Below, one piece after another: positions 1-12,400 of a stretch of 64,000 nucleotides of DNA. Source of the DNA: Escallonia rubra (Eukaryota; Streptophyta; Magnoliopsida; Escalloniales; Escalloniaceae); the NCBI GenBank assembly GCA_033065855.1, contig JAVXUO010002326.1:806001-870000 (forward strand), in the 5' to 3' direction. Every line of letters begins with the position of its first letter. Position 1 is the stretch's first letter. Made by a program: the position numbers and the translations under genes. Under the pieces are notes generated by a model, which saw nothing but the letters and a program-made list of their open reading frames with translations, searched no databases and was not told the origin of the DNA.

Positions 1-465
1 CTCCCTAGGCAACCATTACACCCTTTTTCCCCGAATCCATATCTTAGACTTTAGGGGTTGCTTAATTCAATATTTGCACATAACCCGCATGAGATATACG
101 CACCCATTCTGTCCTAACATATTTTCTTGCACCTAGGCTCCAAATTTGAAGGCTTACAAGTACTCGGTGTTCTAATCTAGACCTCAATTCAAGTCATCCA
201 CTTTGGAGTAACAAAAATTTCAATAGATAGACGAAATTAAAGTGCAATGTTCAAGTCGTTTTCTCAGTTAAAGTCTCTATGATACCTGAAACGTTGCATT
301 GGATAGCCATAGGATGGATCATAGTTTCGATGCATGTATTTAAGATACATGTTTGCCTACGTGTTATGGTATTCAACAATGACAGTTAAAATAGAACAAT
401 AACTAAGATATGCTTTCTCTGGAACCATTCCGCTTTCGCCGGACCTTGTGCAAATGAAAAATTAC
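1..465 (-). other. Intron of the NOG1-like gene, partial
   Basis: This stretch follows the splice donor at 465/464 of the last visible exon. It is AT-rich with no coding block. The next expected exon, with the start of the G domain, is not here. Confidence 0.5.
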
Positions 466-3400
466 CTTGGCAATGTTCAGCAATTCATCGACAGCTTTTC
501 CTTCACAATGGAAAATCTCTTCAAGCCTTTTCATTCCCTGCAGGTGACCAGATCAAGTGACATGTTAAACAGAGATGGCCTCAAGTGTCGAACGAAATGA
601 CGGTCTATGCATCCTAATGTGATGCATTCTGCACACATTTGACTAGTTACCTCATTTAGCCGTTCCTCTGCTTCTCGCTTTGACACAGACTGCCAAGAGG
701 TAGGTAATGTTCAATTTACATCAATTTTACAAGATGGACCACAATGTATGGTTATAAGAAATATTACTGATCACAAAAGAAAAAATCTCCTTTATAACTT
801 TTAGAGAAGGAAAAGTGAAGAATAGATCTAAGAATTGGTAATGTTTCATTGACATCTTCACAAATCTTATGAATAAAATATCATCCCAAATCATGGTTCT
901 CTAAACTTCCTGAACCCACCATCACCCACAGTCCACCGCCACCGCCGCATCTTCATAGAAGTACAATTCAGCATCTAATTGTTTCTCTCTCTTCACCTCT
1001 CTTCAAATCCTTCATCAGCCATTCCTCTATACAACGCCCTGTCTCCATTAATCCTTTGCTGTAAGTGAAAACTTTAAGGGAACATTTACCCGTGGTGATG
1101 AGGACATCTTTACAAATCTTAGGAAATTGCATATTATCCTAAATTCTGTTTCTTTAAACTTCCTGAACCTACCATCACCCACAGTCCACGGCCACCACCG
1201 CCAGTCCACCGCCACCACCGCCTCTTCATAGAACTGCAATTCAGCATCTAATTGTTTCTCTCTCTTCACCTCTCTTCAAACCCTTCGTCAGCCATTCCCC
1301 TATAAAACGCCCTGTCTCCATCGATCCTTCGCCTTAAGTGAAAACTTAAAGGGAAAATTTATGAGTTCTGTCTTACAGGTCCAAAGAGGGCAGTACTTCA
1401 TCACATCACCAAATCCCAAAGTCTGAACACAGGGAAAAAGCAATGTGTCTTTAATTACCACACCTTATGGATTTCTTTGTATCTCGGGAGTAATAGATCG
1501 ACTTTCGTTACCTTATGAGTAGGTTCTTTATTGCATGAAAATGGTGGCAAACTACTGATAATTTTAGTGGTTATGGGGATGGAAGCTCTGTAATGGAGGT
1601 AGGTATGGTGGTCCTAATGGTGGTGGAGGTGGAGGACTTCAGTAGCTTTGTTGGTGGGATGGGGTTATAGAGTAAACAGAATGAAGTGGTGAAGGGGACT
1701 TAGTGATGGTGGTGGATACCTTTGAGGGTGTTGATGTCTGATGAGCACAGGTGGTCATGTTGTCAGGTGATGTATGGCATTAGCATTTAGAAACTAATTT
1801 CCAGATGTAAGGGAGTGCGAAAGCAAAGAAACAAAGAAGCTAAACAGAGCAGCCGACCGTCGAACAAGGAATGCTTACTGGCTAGCCAAACAAACCTTGT
1901 GAAAAATAGACAACAAGTCCAGAACTTTCCTCATAAATTGGCCAACAGCGACAACCGCACAACAAAGGCCAAGAAAGGCAGCAGAAGGAGCTTTGCCAAA
2001 TAGCATACATTAGAGAAGGCCAAAGCAACACTGTTAGTTTTATTCCTAGAAAACTAAGGCCCCGTACGTTTACAAAATTTTGTATTCATTTTTGTAATGA
2101 TGATGAAAAATATGTTTTTTTTTGCGTACTTTTATCTTTTTTCGGATTCGTTTTGGGTATTTTTTTCAAACAGTGGCCAAAATTGTGAAAACACCCGAAG
2201 GGTGTTTTCACCTTTTTCGGGAGAAAGTGAACTAATGTCAGAAAAAAAAATTTGTGTCAGTTTTGTGCTCCCTTCCCTTTCTCTCTCCCCTAGCACCACC
2301 ATGGCACCATCTCAGAAGAACAGACCCGCCATTGAACCACCAACGCCCATTTCTGCTCCCTCCCTCCCTCTTCTTCGTCCACGGCACCATCACGCGTCGA
2401 TGGACTCACCGTCCACGGCAATCAATTTCCATCGCAATCTTTGGACTCACCGTGAAGCTGGCGTCGATCCCGTACGGGTACTCCGGTGAAGCCCCTCCCC
2501 TATTAGACACTCAATCCTCATCTTGGGGCGGCAGTAGATGATGAAGATTTCCAGAGAGTGGGGGGCTGGGGAGGGTGTGGGGCGGATCAATTTCCCCGGC
2601 AATCGAAAGTTGATCTTCAAAACCCAGGTTCGCTCGGCAGTCGGGATGGAAAGACAGCCACGCGTCGATGGACTCACCATCCACGGATCAATTTCCCCGT
2701 CACGGACTCGTCGTTCTCCGATGAAGCTGGCGTCGTTTGTTCTCTGATGAAGCTGGCGTCGTTCGTTCTCCGATGAAGCTGGCAATGGATGGGGAAGATT
2801 TCCAGAGAGTGGGGGGCAGGGGAGGGTGTGCGGCGGGGTAGGGTGTGGGTAGTGTATATTATAAATAATATAAGGATACTATTATAAGAATGAAAATAAA
2901 AATTATATAAGTACATAAATCCGACAGAAAAAGTAGTTAAAATGAATTGTGAAAATAATAAAAGTACAGGAATGAATTTTCTATCCGAATACTAAAATCT
3001 TGAAAACAAAAACATAATACAAAACGCGAAAAAAAATTGTGTAAGCGTACGCCCCCTAAATGCTTCTATGCAGGAGGCCTGTTTCGAAATACAGTAACTG
3101 GAGAGAGCCTCTAAAGCCGTCTCCAGGCTCAAGATCAAGTTCTACCTCAACTTTTTGAGATAATAATTTTTCTCTTCCTATTTCACACAATCCCCTGATA
3201 GCTTTCGAAAGCACAACCAAGAGATTAAAGAAAGAAATCCAACAATTCTTAAGGGCACTAGGAGAAAGAGAGAAACTTCATCCTCGAGGAGAGTTACAAT
3301 AATGTGCTTACCCAAGAATTTCCCAAGAGAGGGGTAAGCACTTACAGAGATTATCTTCGGAATTGTGGAACAACCTAGAAAAGTGTCTAGCATATCTCCT

Positions 3401-6400
3401 CATTTCTTACAAAGTATTTATAGAAATATTTATTCTCCTTGAGCAATTAAGTTTGTGGACCAACAAATGATTATTCTTAGACCGCATAACCTTGTGCTTA
3501 CGGTTCTATGTTATCAAATAAGAATGGGCACTTTCCCAGCTACAAACCACCAGCTCAAGTAATTGGGTGCACGGTCAGATGCAGCTATAGGAAGAATTGA
3601 CTGATCTGCGTAAGCAAAGTGCTCCACCCAAATACTGGTGACTAAGAAATTGTCCAGTCGAGTGAGAATCTGCACATCATGATTTCTCTTTCCCTCCACC
3701 AACACAAAGTCCAACAATGGAGAGAGTTTACTCAATGAAGGACCACCTGCTGTCCTGATAGCATAAAATCATCTTCTCCACAAAGATTGCATCAACTTTG
3801 CAAACACTTTAGCAACTAAGTCAAAGTTTTCCCTCGATTTGAAATTTATGACTTTCTCCTCGCAGTGGCATTTAAATCCCTCACATTCTAGTATAAAGAC
3901 AATGATTATTATAAACAGAAGAGTGAATTCTTTCACACGATATCAGCCCTCTTATTCTCCTCAGTGCTAAAAAACAAACCGAAAAGTTAAGTTCTTCAAA
4001 TTCCTTTCTACTCAATCAATAAATTCACCCTTATCTGTACCTCAATAAACCCTCTCTTAAAGAAGTGTCAATGTTAGTGCCTTACATCCCAGGCTACTTC
4101 TTTGTTAGCATTTGAACAAATACCCCCACCAGCCTACCTCGTTGACCTTCCTTACAGTAGACCTCAGTCTGAAGTCTCACCGGCTTTGCAAGGGACCCCT
4201 TTTAGCTTTAGACTGCACTGTCTGTACCATCCTCTCAGCCATCCTGATGCATGGCCTCCCCACCAGCACTTGAATACTTCTCTGAGATCAGTAAACAAAT
4301 CTTTAACATCACCCTTGCCGCCATTGTTCCTCTGGTTTTACCAGTTATTTAACATAATTATCATATTGTCCATGAAATTACGCTGCTCAAAATCTAAGAC
4401 CTCAAAAGTTCATGGAAGTTATTTTGTGGCATATCCAAGTTAAGAAAATATCAGTTTGTTAATCCTTGACAAAGCTAACAAACGTCACTGTCACAAGTCT
4501 CCGCCTGATTCTGAGTGTTAGTATTTTCTGACAAGCTACCATTTTGCGATGCCAGCCAATTCCAATCCCTTTCAACCAGATCAGCTATATCGACTTCACA
4601 AATTCAGCCCATCAATAAATCAACCATGCTTAGCACTAACATTAGCTTCCCAAAGCTTTCTAATTCCTGACATTGATATCTATACATGGTTTGGTTCGTC
4701 TAAAATTAAATATTGTTTAGTTAGCTCTAAAACCTTGTCGTGTTGGATGTTAGTAATCCAAAGATTTTATGAATCGTTCCTAAAGATGGGTTTCCTTCAA
4801 ATAAATTAACGTGTAAAGTATAGCTGACTTGACAAACATGGTCTCGTTGTAACAGTGTGCGATGGTGTATAACATCCACTGAAACCCCTTCCGTCAACCC
4901 ATGCACCCTCACACCCGAACTCCTTCATCACCACCTCCTCAGCCGTCGGAGCCTCCATCACCACTGTGAATTCCGGGCAAACCACCAAGAGATCTGGTCA
5001 GTGGTAACATTCTGCCTCACCAAACTCATTGGCAATGACGTGAAACCTGGGCCCATGTTTGCCTACCAGTTCCACTGCCAAATTCGATGAAACATTGCTT
5101 TCTGATTTTCCAGCAATAGCGCTAACCAGAGTTACTATTAAATTTATATGTTTTTGACAAAAACCCTCAAGGACCTGAGCCCTAACAAGTTTTTAGTCAA
5201 AGGATTGGGCTACAGGTTTTGTCACCGCATTAGTAAAAGAGCTAGTGTTCTTCAAGCATAAGATTGTTTACATCCTGGCATCTAAAAGAAGTGGGGTCGG
5301 CATGAATTCGAATACTACTGTTTAGGCATGAGTTTTAATTAAAAAATCTAGCCAGGCATCGCCCTACTTTTTGTTAAGTGTAGTCAATAGATGTAAACCT
5401 CTATTTTATGTTTAATTTGGCACAACAGCTTTGTTACTCATCGTATTATTGTTGTAGTATCGAAAGAGCCCCAGACTGTTTGGATTAGTAACGTTGTTCA
5501 CAGCAAGGTTTTATTGCTCAATTGAGAAATGCCTAGGGTTAATCTGGTCAGTAGTCGAACTATAAGGTTCAATCTAAATATTGGGGTAGCCCCAAGGTTT
5601 CAATGGTTACATCCTATTTAGATTTTCATACTTAAGCAGAATCACGATGCATCAGAGAGCAACATGAAAAGAAGGTATACAAGGAGCATGCAGAATCATC
5701 AAAGTGTAGCAAATTTGCGTGGTACACACAGAAGTGACAAATGTAAGCTTTCTACAGTCCAAACAATAGAAATCTTGCTCTAGCACAATTAGCTCAAGCC
5801 ATAGAGGTCGTATCTAATTACTGCTCATCGAGTAATCGTAATTAAGAAGTCATGAAGCTAGGGTCAACAAACAAGAACCCAAAAGATTCTCAAGTTTTTA
5901 ATTCGGCAAGTATTCAAACCTTAGCACAAAGCGAGGCATGTTCCTTCCCAACTGAATTCACCTTCTTTCTCAAAGCATCAATTTTCCCCAACACCTATAA
6001 ACCAGTTCAAGGATCTATCAAGATACAAAACTTGAACTTCCTTCAAAACAAAGTGCAACTGCCTAGCACACAAAAAAATGATGAGAGGAGAAGGTGATGA
6101 TGGTAACAAGAACTTGTGATAATGTGTCTGGGATAAATAAATAAAAACTCGGAATGTGTGGGAATCCCACATCAGTTATTCAGATAAGGTTACAACCTAG
6201 TCCTAAGTATATAAGTCTTGTCCCACATTGATTATTTAGAGAAAGTCACTGCTTATCTTTAAGTATATATATGTTGGCTTGTATTGTGTTTTAAGGACAG
6301 AGAGAAGAATCATTCTTTGAGAGGTTTTGTTGAGAAAGACAAAGGTCTATAATCTCTAGTGACAAACATACTGAAATTGCTGCTACTACGGTGGAATAGG

Positions 6401-9400
6401 CTTTCGCCGAACCACGTAAATCTTGTGTCTCTATTATATATTATTGTTTTTCGATTCTCTTCTTTATTGCTTGGTGCGGAATCTAGTATATTCCTTTACA
6501 AGTGGTATCAGAGCTGAGATTCAGTGGTAGATTGAAAGCACCTTGCAATGGCACCAAATACTTCGACGAAGTATGATTCGGAGAAGTTTGATGGATCGAA
6601 CGATTTCAGTTTATGGAGGATGAAGATGCGTGTTGTTCTAATTCAGCAAGGGTTGTTGAAAGCGTTAAAGGGGAAACAAAGGCTTCCTGATACGATGTTT
6701 GCTGATGAAAAAGAAGACACGTTGGAAAGAGCCCATAGTGCCCTGTTGCTGTGTTTAGCCAACAATGTGTCGCGAAAGGTTTCTCAGGAAGGTACATCGA
6801 TCAATGATCATCTTGATGAATATAACAAGGTAATATTAGACCTGCAATATATTGATATCATGATAGAAGATGAAGATAAAGCTTTATTGTTGCTGTGTTC
6901 TTTACCTCTGTCATATGAACATCTTGTTACTACCTTATTATATGGGAAGGACAGTATCTCCATGGAGGAGGTTGAGGCTGTGATAAATTCTCAGGAATTA
7001 AGAAAGAAGGTTTCAAAAAACAGGGGAGAAGAACATGGTGATGGTCTGATGGCTCGAGACTGAAGTACTGACCATGCTGGGTCTAGAAATAAAGGAAGAT
7101 TGAGGATCCAGTCAAAGGCTAGAAAATTGAAGTGCTTTCATTGTCACAAGGAAGGACACTATAGAAAGGATTGTCCTGAGCGTAAAGGAAAGAAAAAGGA
7201 TAATTCCAAGACGGCTGATGCTAGAGTAGTAGAAGATAATTATGATGGTGCGGATGTTCTCTCAGTTACTATCAGTTCCTCAGATGGAGAGTGGATTCTT
7301 GATACGGGTTGCTCCTATCATTTGTGTCCCAATAGGGATTGGTTTTCCACTTATCGCTCATTTAATGGTGGTAAAGTTCTTATGGGAAACGATGTCGCCT
7401 GTAAGGTGGTTGGGATAGGTTCAATTCAGATTAGGATGCATGATTGTATTGTGAGAACTTTGATTGATGTCAGGCATGTTCCAGAGCTGAGGAAAATTTT
7501 GATTTCTTTGGGTACGCTTGACTCCAATGGTTGTAGCTATCGGGCTGCATGTGGAGCTATGAGGATAATAAAGGGTGCTCTTGTTGTGATGAAGGGGTTG
7601 AAACAAAATAGTCTCTATTTGTTACAGGGTAGCACAGTTACAGGAGCAGCAGCAGCTTCATCTTTTGATATAGATTCTGACACTACCAAGCTTTGGCAGC
7701 ATGTCTTGGGCATATGAGTGAGAGGGGTATGGATGTGCTAAGCAAACAAGGTTTGCTGGGAAGCAAGAAAATCGGGAAGCTGGATTTTTGTGAGCATTGT
7801 GTATTCGGGAAGCAGTGCAGGGTGAAATTCAGTCGGGCTGTTCATACCACCAAAGGTACGGTGGATTATATCCATTCAGATCTTTGGGGTCCTTCCACGG
7901 TTCCTTCTAAGGGTGGTGGTAGATATATGTTGACCTTTATTGATGACTTCTCAAAAAAGGTCTGGGTGTACATTCTGAAAAAGAAGAGTGTCTTTGTTCA
8001 GTGGAAGCAATTAAAGATGATGATTGAAAAACATACCGGCAAAGAAATTAAATGCTTGAGGACTGACAATGGCATGGAATTCTGCTTGGATGAGTTTAAT
8101 GAGTTCTGCAAAAATGAAGGCATAGTGAGGCATCGCACTGTAGAAAAACGCCACATCATAATGGGGTTGCAGAACGGATGAATAGGATTCTCCTTGAGAG
8201 AGCTCGATATGCTTTCAAATGCCGGGTTATAGAAGGAATTTTGGGCAGAAGCTGTTAACACAGCTGTATATTTGGTAAATAGATCTCCATCGACTGCAAT
8301 TGATTGCAAGACTCCTGAAGAAGTTTGGTCCGGTAAGCATGCTAATTATGAAAATTTGATTGTCCTGCTTATGATCATGTTAATGATGGTAAACTTGAGC
8401 CGAGAGCAAAGAAGTGCATTTTCTTAGGCTATGCCTAGGTAGCACGGACACCTCTCCTAGGTGGAGGTATGGTGTCCTAAACGGACGGACACCCCGACAC
8501 CCTCCGGACACGGGCCGACACATGTCGGACAGGGCATGGAGCAATGTCGGACCGTTTGGGGCCAATTTTAGATTTTTTGAACTATTATCGTCTTCTTCTC
8601 TCACCTCACGGCTGCAGTCTACCGACCACATCAAGGCTGTCGCTAGTGTCGCTGGTGTTGCCGGAACTGTCGCCGGTGTTGCCGGAGCTCAGTCGATGAA
8701 GATCCGAAGCCGAAGCCAACGGATCTAACGGCTACAGTCGCCGAAGGAAGAGAAACCAGCTACTGCCGCTGTCGTCGTCGCCGTCGCCAAAGGTCTCGCC
8801 GTCGTCACCGGAGGTCCTCCGCCACTGTCGCTGACCCACAGGTCTCTTTCTTCTCTTATCCTCATCTCGTCTCCTTTCCCTCACTCCCTCTCGTTTCTTT
8901 CCTGTTCTTTTTTCTTTTCTCCCTTTATCCTCTCGTTTCTTTCCTTTTCTTTTTTCTTTTCTCCCTTTGTCCTCTCGTTTCTTTCTTTTCTTTTTTTATT
9001 TTATCCCTTTGTCCTTGCATTTCCAGTACATTGGACTAAATAAATATTGACCAAATAAATTATGACTTGTATTTGAATTCCTTGTTTTGATAGTTTTTCA
9101 TTATTGTTTGTTATTTTAGATTGTGGAATATATTTGATATTTATTAAATATATATGTATATAATAAAAATATATTAAAAAATAGTTGTGTCCGTGCTACC
9201 TAGGGCTATGCAAATGGGGTAAAAGGGTACTGGTTGTGGTGTCCTGATTCTAAGTCATCCAGGTTCCTAATTAGCAGAGATGTGACCTTTGATGAGTCTT
9301 CGATGCTTTCGAAGGAGGAGTCGATTGATGCAGGAAAGACCACGGTGTCAGGGAGAAGGTGGAGCTAGAGGTTTGAGCTCCAAATTCTTTACCTATAATT

Positions 9401-12400
9401 CCTACAAATGAGGATGATGGTTCTCATTCTACCGAGGAGAATGAAGAACCTCGGGAACAGCTGTATAACATTGCCAGAAACAGACCGAGAAGAGAAATTT
9501 GACCTCAGAAATATGGATATGCGGATATGGTTGCTTATGCTCTTAGTGTGGCAGAGAGTATTTAGGTTGAAGAGCCTATTACATGCAAAGAGGCCATCAA
9601 GAGCACAGAATCAGCGCAGTGGACAGTTGCTATGAGTGAGGAGATGGAATCTCTTTACAAAAACAAACGTGGGAATTGGTGAAACCGCCTATGGGCCAGA
9701 AGATTGTTGGTTGCAAATGGGTCTACAAGGAGGGAATTCCTGGAACGGAAGATGCAAGGTATAAAGCACACTTGGTAGCTAAGGGTTTTACTCAGAGAGA
9801 AGGTATTGATTACAATGAAATATTTTCTCCTGTAGTAAAACATACTTCAATAAGAGTGTCGCTTGCTATGGTTGCTCTATATGACTTGGAGTTAGAACAG
9901 CCGGATGTCAAGACAGCTTTTCTACACGGTGAGTTGGAAGAGCAGATATTCATGCGTCAACCAGAGGGGTTCGTGATCCAAGGTAAGGAAGATCATGTTT
10001 GCTTGTTGAAGAAATCCTTATATGGATTAAAGCAATCTCCAAGGCAGTGGTATAAGCGGTTCGACGAGTGCCTATGACAGTTGTGTGTATCACCAGAGGC
10101 TCACGGATGGTTCTCATATATACTTGTTGTATGTTGACATGTTGATTGCTGCAAAATCGATGTTAGATGTCAAGGGTTTGAAAGAGCAGTTGAAAAGGAA
10201 ATTTGAGAGGAAAGACTTGGGTGCAGCAAAGAGAATATTAAGGATGGAGATTCAAAGGGATCGACCTGCATGAATTTTGTACTTGTCCCAGAAAAAGTAC
10301 ATTGAGCGAGTACTGCAGCGCTTTGGTATGGAAAACTCAAAACCTGTTACTACTCCTTCGGCGGCACACTTCAAGCTTTCAGCAGCCGATTCCCCACAGA
10401 CCCAGGAGAAGGTGGAGCACATGGCGTGTGTTCCATATGCTAGTGCAATGGGCAGTCTCATGTATGCTATGGTTTGTACGAGACCAGATATTTCTCATGC
10501 AGTCAGTGTGGTTAGCAGGTACATGGGTAATCCTGGGAAAGCTCATTGGCAGGCAGTGAAATGGATACTTCGATATCTGAGAGGTACTGTGGATACTGGT
10601 TTAGTCTACCATCGGGGCAGTGATGTGAATGGTAGAGTTATTGGATATGTGGATTCAGACTACGCAGGAGATTTGGATTGGAGGAGATCTTTGACAGGAT
10701 ATATCTTCACTTTTTCGAGTTGTGTGATCATATGGAAGGCTACTCTACAGACTAGTGTTGCCTTGTCTACTACAGAAGCTGAGTACATAGCAGCGACCGA
10801 AGCAGTGAAGGAAGTTATTTGGTTAAAGGGATTGGTTGGTGATTTGGGTTTGAAGCAGTAGTCTAGCATTGTTTACTGCGACAGCCAAAGTGCCGTACAT
10901 CTGACCAAAAATCAGATGTTCCATGAGTGGACCAAGCACATTGATGTCAGGTTTCATTTTATTCGGGATGTGGTTTCTCAAGGTACCGTTATGGTAGAGA
11001 AGATTTCCACAGTTGAAAATCCAGCACACATGATGGCAAAGCATATTCCAGAGATCAAGTTTAAGCACTGCTTAGATTTGATTGGTATCAGCAGTATTTG
11101 AGGTGCAGCCCTAGGGGGCAGGTGTGGTAGCAGCATATGATATTTTTCAGGATGTTTGTGGCTTGTTTTATCCAAGCCAAGGCAGAGATCTGTGATAATG
11201 TGTCTTGGATAAAAAAAAAACCCGGAATGTGTGGGAATCCCACATCGGTTATTCAAAGAAGGTTACAGCCTAGTCCTAAGTATATAAGTCTTGTCCCACA
11301 TTGATTATTTAGAGAAAGTTACTACTTATCTTTAAGTATATATATATGTTTGCTTGTATTGTGTTTTAAGGACAAGAGAGAAGAATCATTCTTTGAGCGG
11401 ATTTGTTGAGAGAGACAAAGGTATGTAATCTCCAGTGACAAACATAGTGAAATCGCTGCTACTAACGTGGAGTAGGCTTTCGCCGAACCACGTAAATCTT
11501 GTGTCTCTATTTTCTGTTATTGTTTTTCGATTCTCTTCCTTATTGCTTGGTGCGGAATCTAGTACATTCCTTTACAGAACCTCATACTAGAATTTGCATA
11601 GTGAAAAGATTACAGTGAAAAGATTAAACTTGATTACAAGTTATGGAACATGCTAGCTGCTAGACTGTTGCTTCTTAACCAGTTGGCAAGAGGAACAAAA
11701 AAAAAGGGTAACAATTTACCTCTTCATAATTTCCATCTCCAAGGGTCAATTCAATAAGAGACCGTTCATAAGGGTGCAAATGCCTTTTGCTTGGGAAGTT
11801 GTCCTTGTATGTTCTCAATGGAACAGCCAGTTCCTAAGGATGAAAACAGAAAAAGATGACTTCATCATGAGCAATGTTTCACATAAGTACATTACAAAAG
11901 ATAGATCATAAATTTCAATACAATCGTGGATCTACATGAATATTGGAGTAATAAAAAACTAATCCCTAACGCAATTATCAAGAACTTGTTTCTCAATTAA
12001 TTTAATAGGTGAATTTTGAACTATTTTCACCATGTACAAGACCCCTGGATATCTCCGAAGGCAATGATCCTATTTCACACGTTTTTTATCAGATGGGCCC
12101 CACAAGGGAGACCCCTGGGGGGTGGGGGGGAAGGGAGGTGGGCAATCAATCTACACTAGAAGTATACAAGCAAAAGAAACAAAACCAACAACAACAAAGA
12201 CAAAAGAAAACGAACACAGAAAGCACAGGACCCAGCAGGAAGACCTAACAACACAAAGAACCTCACTATCCACTCATGACCCGAGGCGTACAAAACAGTC
12301 TCGAGATAAAGCACACCCAAAAGATATAGAAAACCCATGGATGATCAGGGAAAACCTCCTTGAGCCAGAAGAAAATTCAAAAAGATAAGTCGCGAAGGAG

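Larger units (their letters stand above)
6115..11576 (+). mobile_element. Ty1/copia LTR retrotransposon, complete but dead (5462 bp)
   Basis: The element starts TGTGATAATG and ends TTTACA, with two 386-bp LTRs (6115-6500 and 11191-11576) about 94 percent alike by eye. Flanking 5-bp duplications are gaact (6110-6114) and gaacc (11577-11581), one mismatch. A primer binding site follows the 5' LTR, and gag, protease, integrase, RT and RNase H regions lie in copia order on the plus strand. The gag start (SNDFSLWRMKMR...IQQGL) resembles the Tnt1/Tork lineage. It sits in an intron of the NOG1-like gene, antisense to that gene. Frameshifts, stops and a nested transposon at 8435-9203 make it non-autonomous. 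Confidence 0.93.

Noticed and set aside
2097-2785. Cluster of overlapping frames on both strands
   Set aside because: They lie inside the PIF-like element, with no conserved motif; chance frames in a GC-richer stretch.
8414-8728. Open frame of 104 codons
   Set aside because: It starts in copia sequence and runs into the nested transposon; not a gene.
12009-12388. Lys/Gln/Thr-rich open frames
   Set aside because: Purine-rich intron DNA between two real exons. A resemblance on the other strand to a LINE 3' tail was too weak to report.
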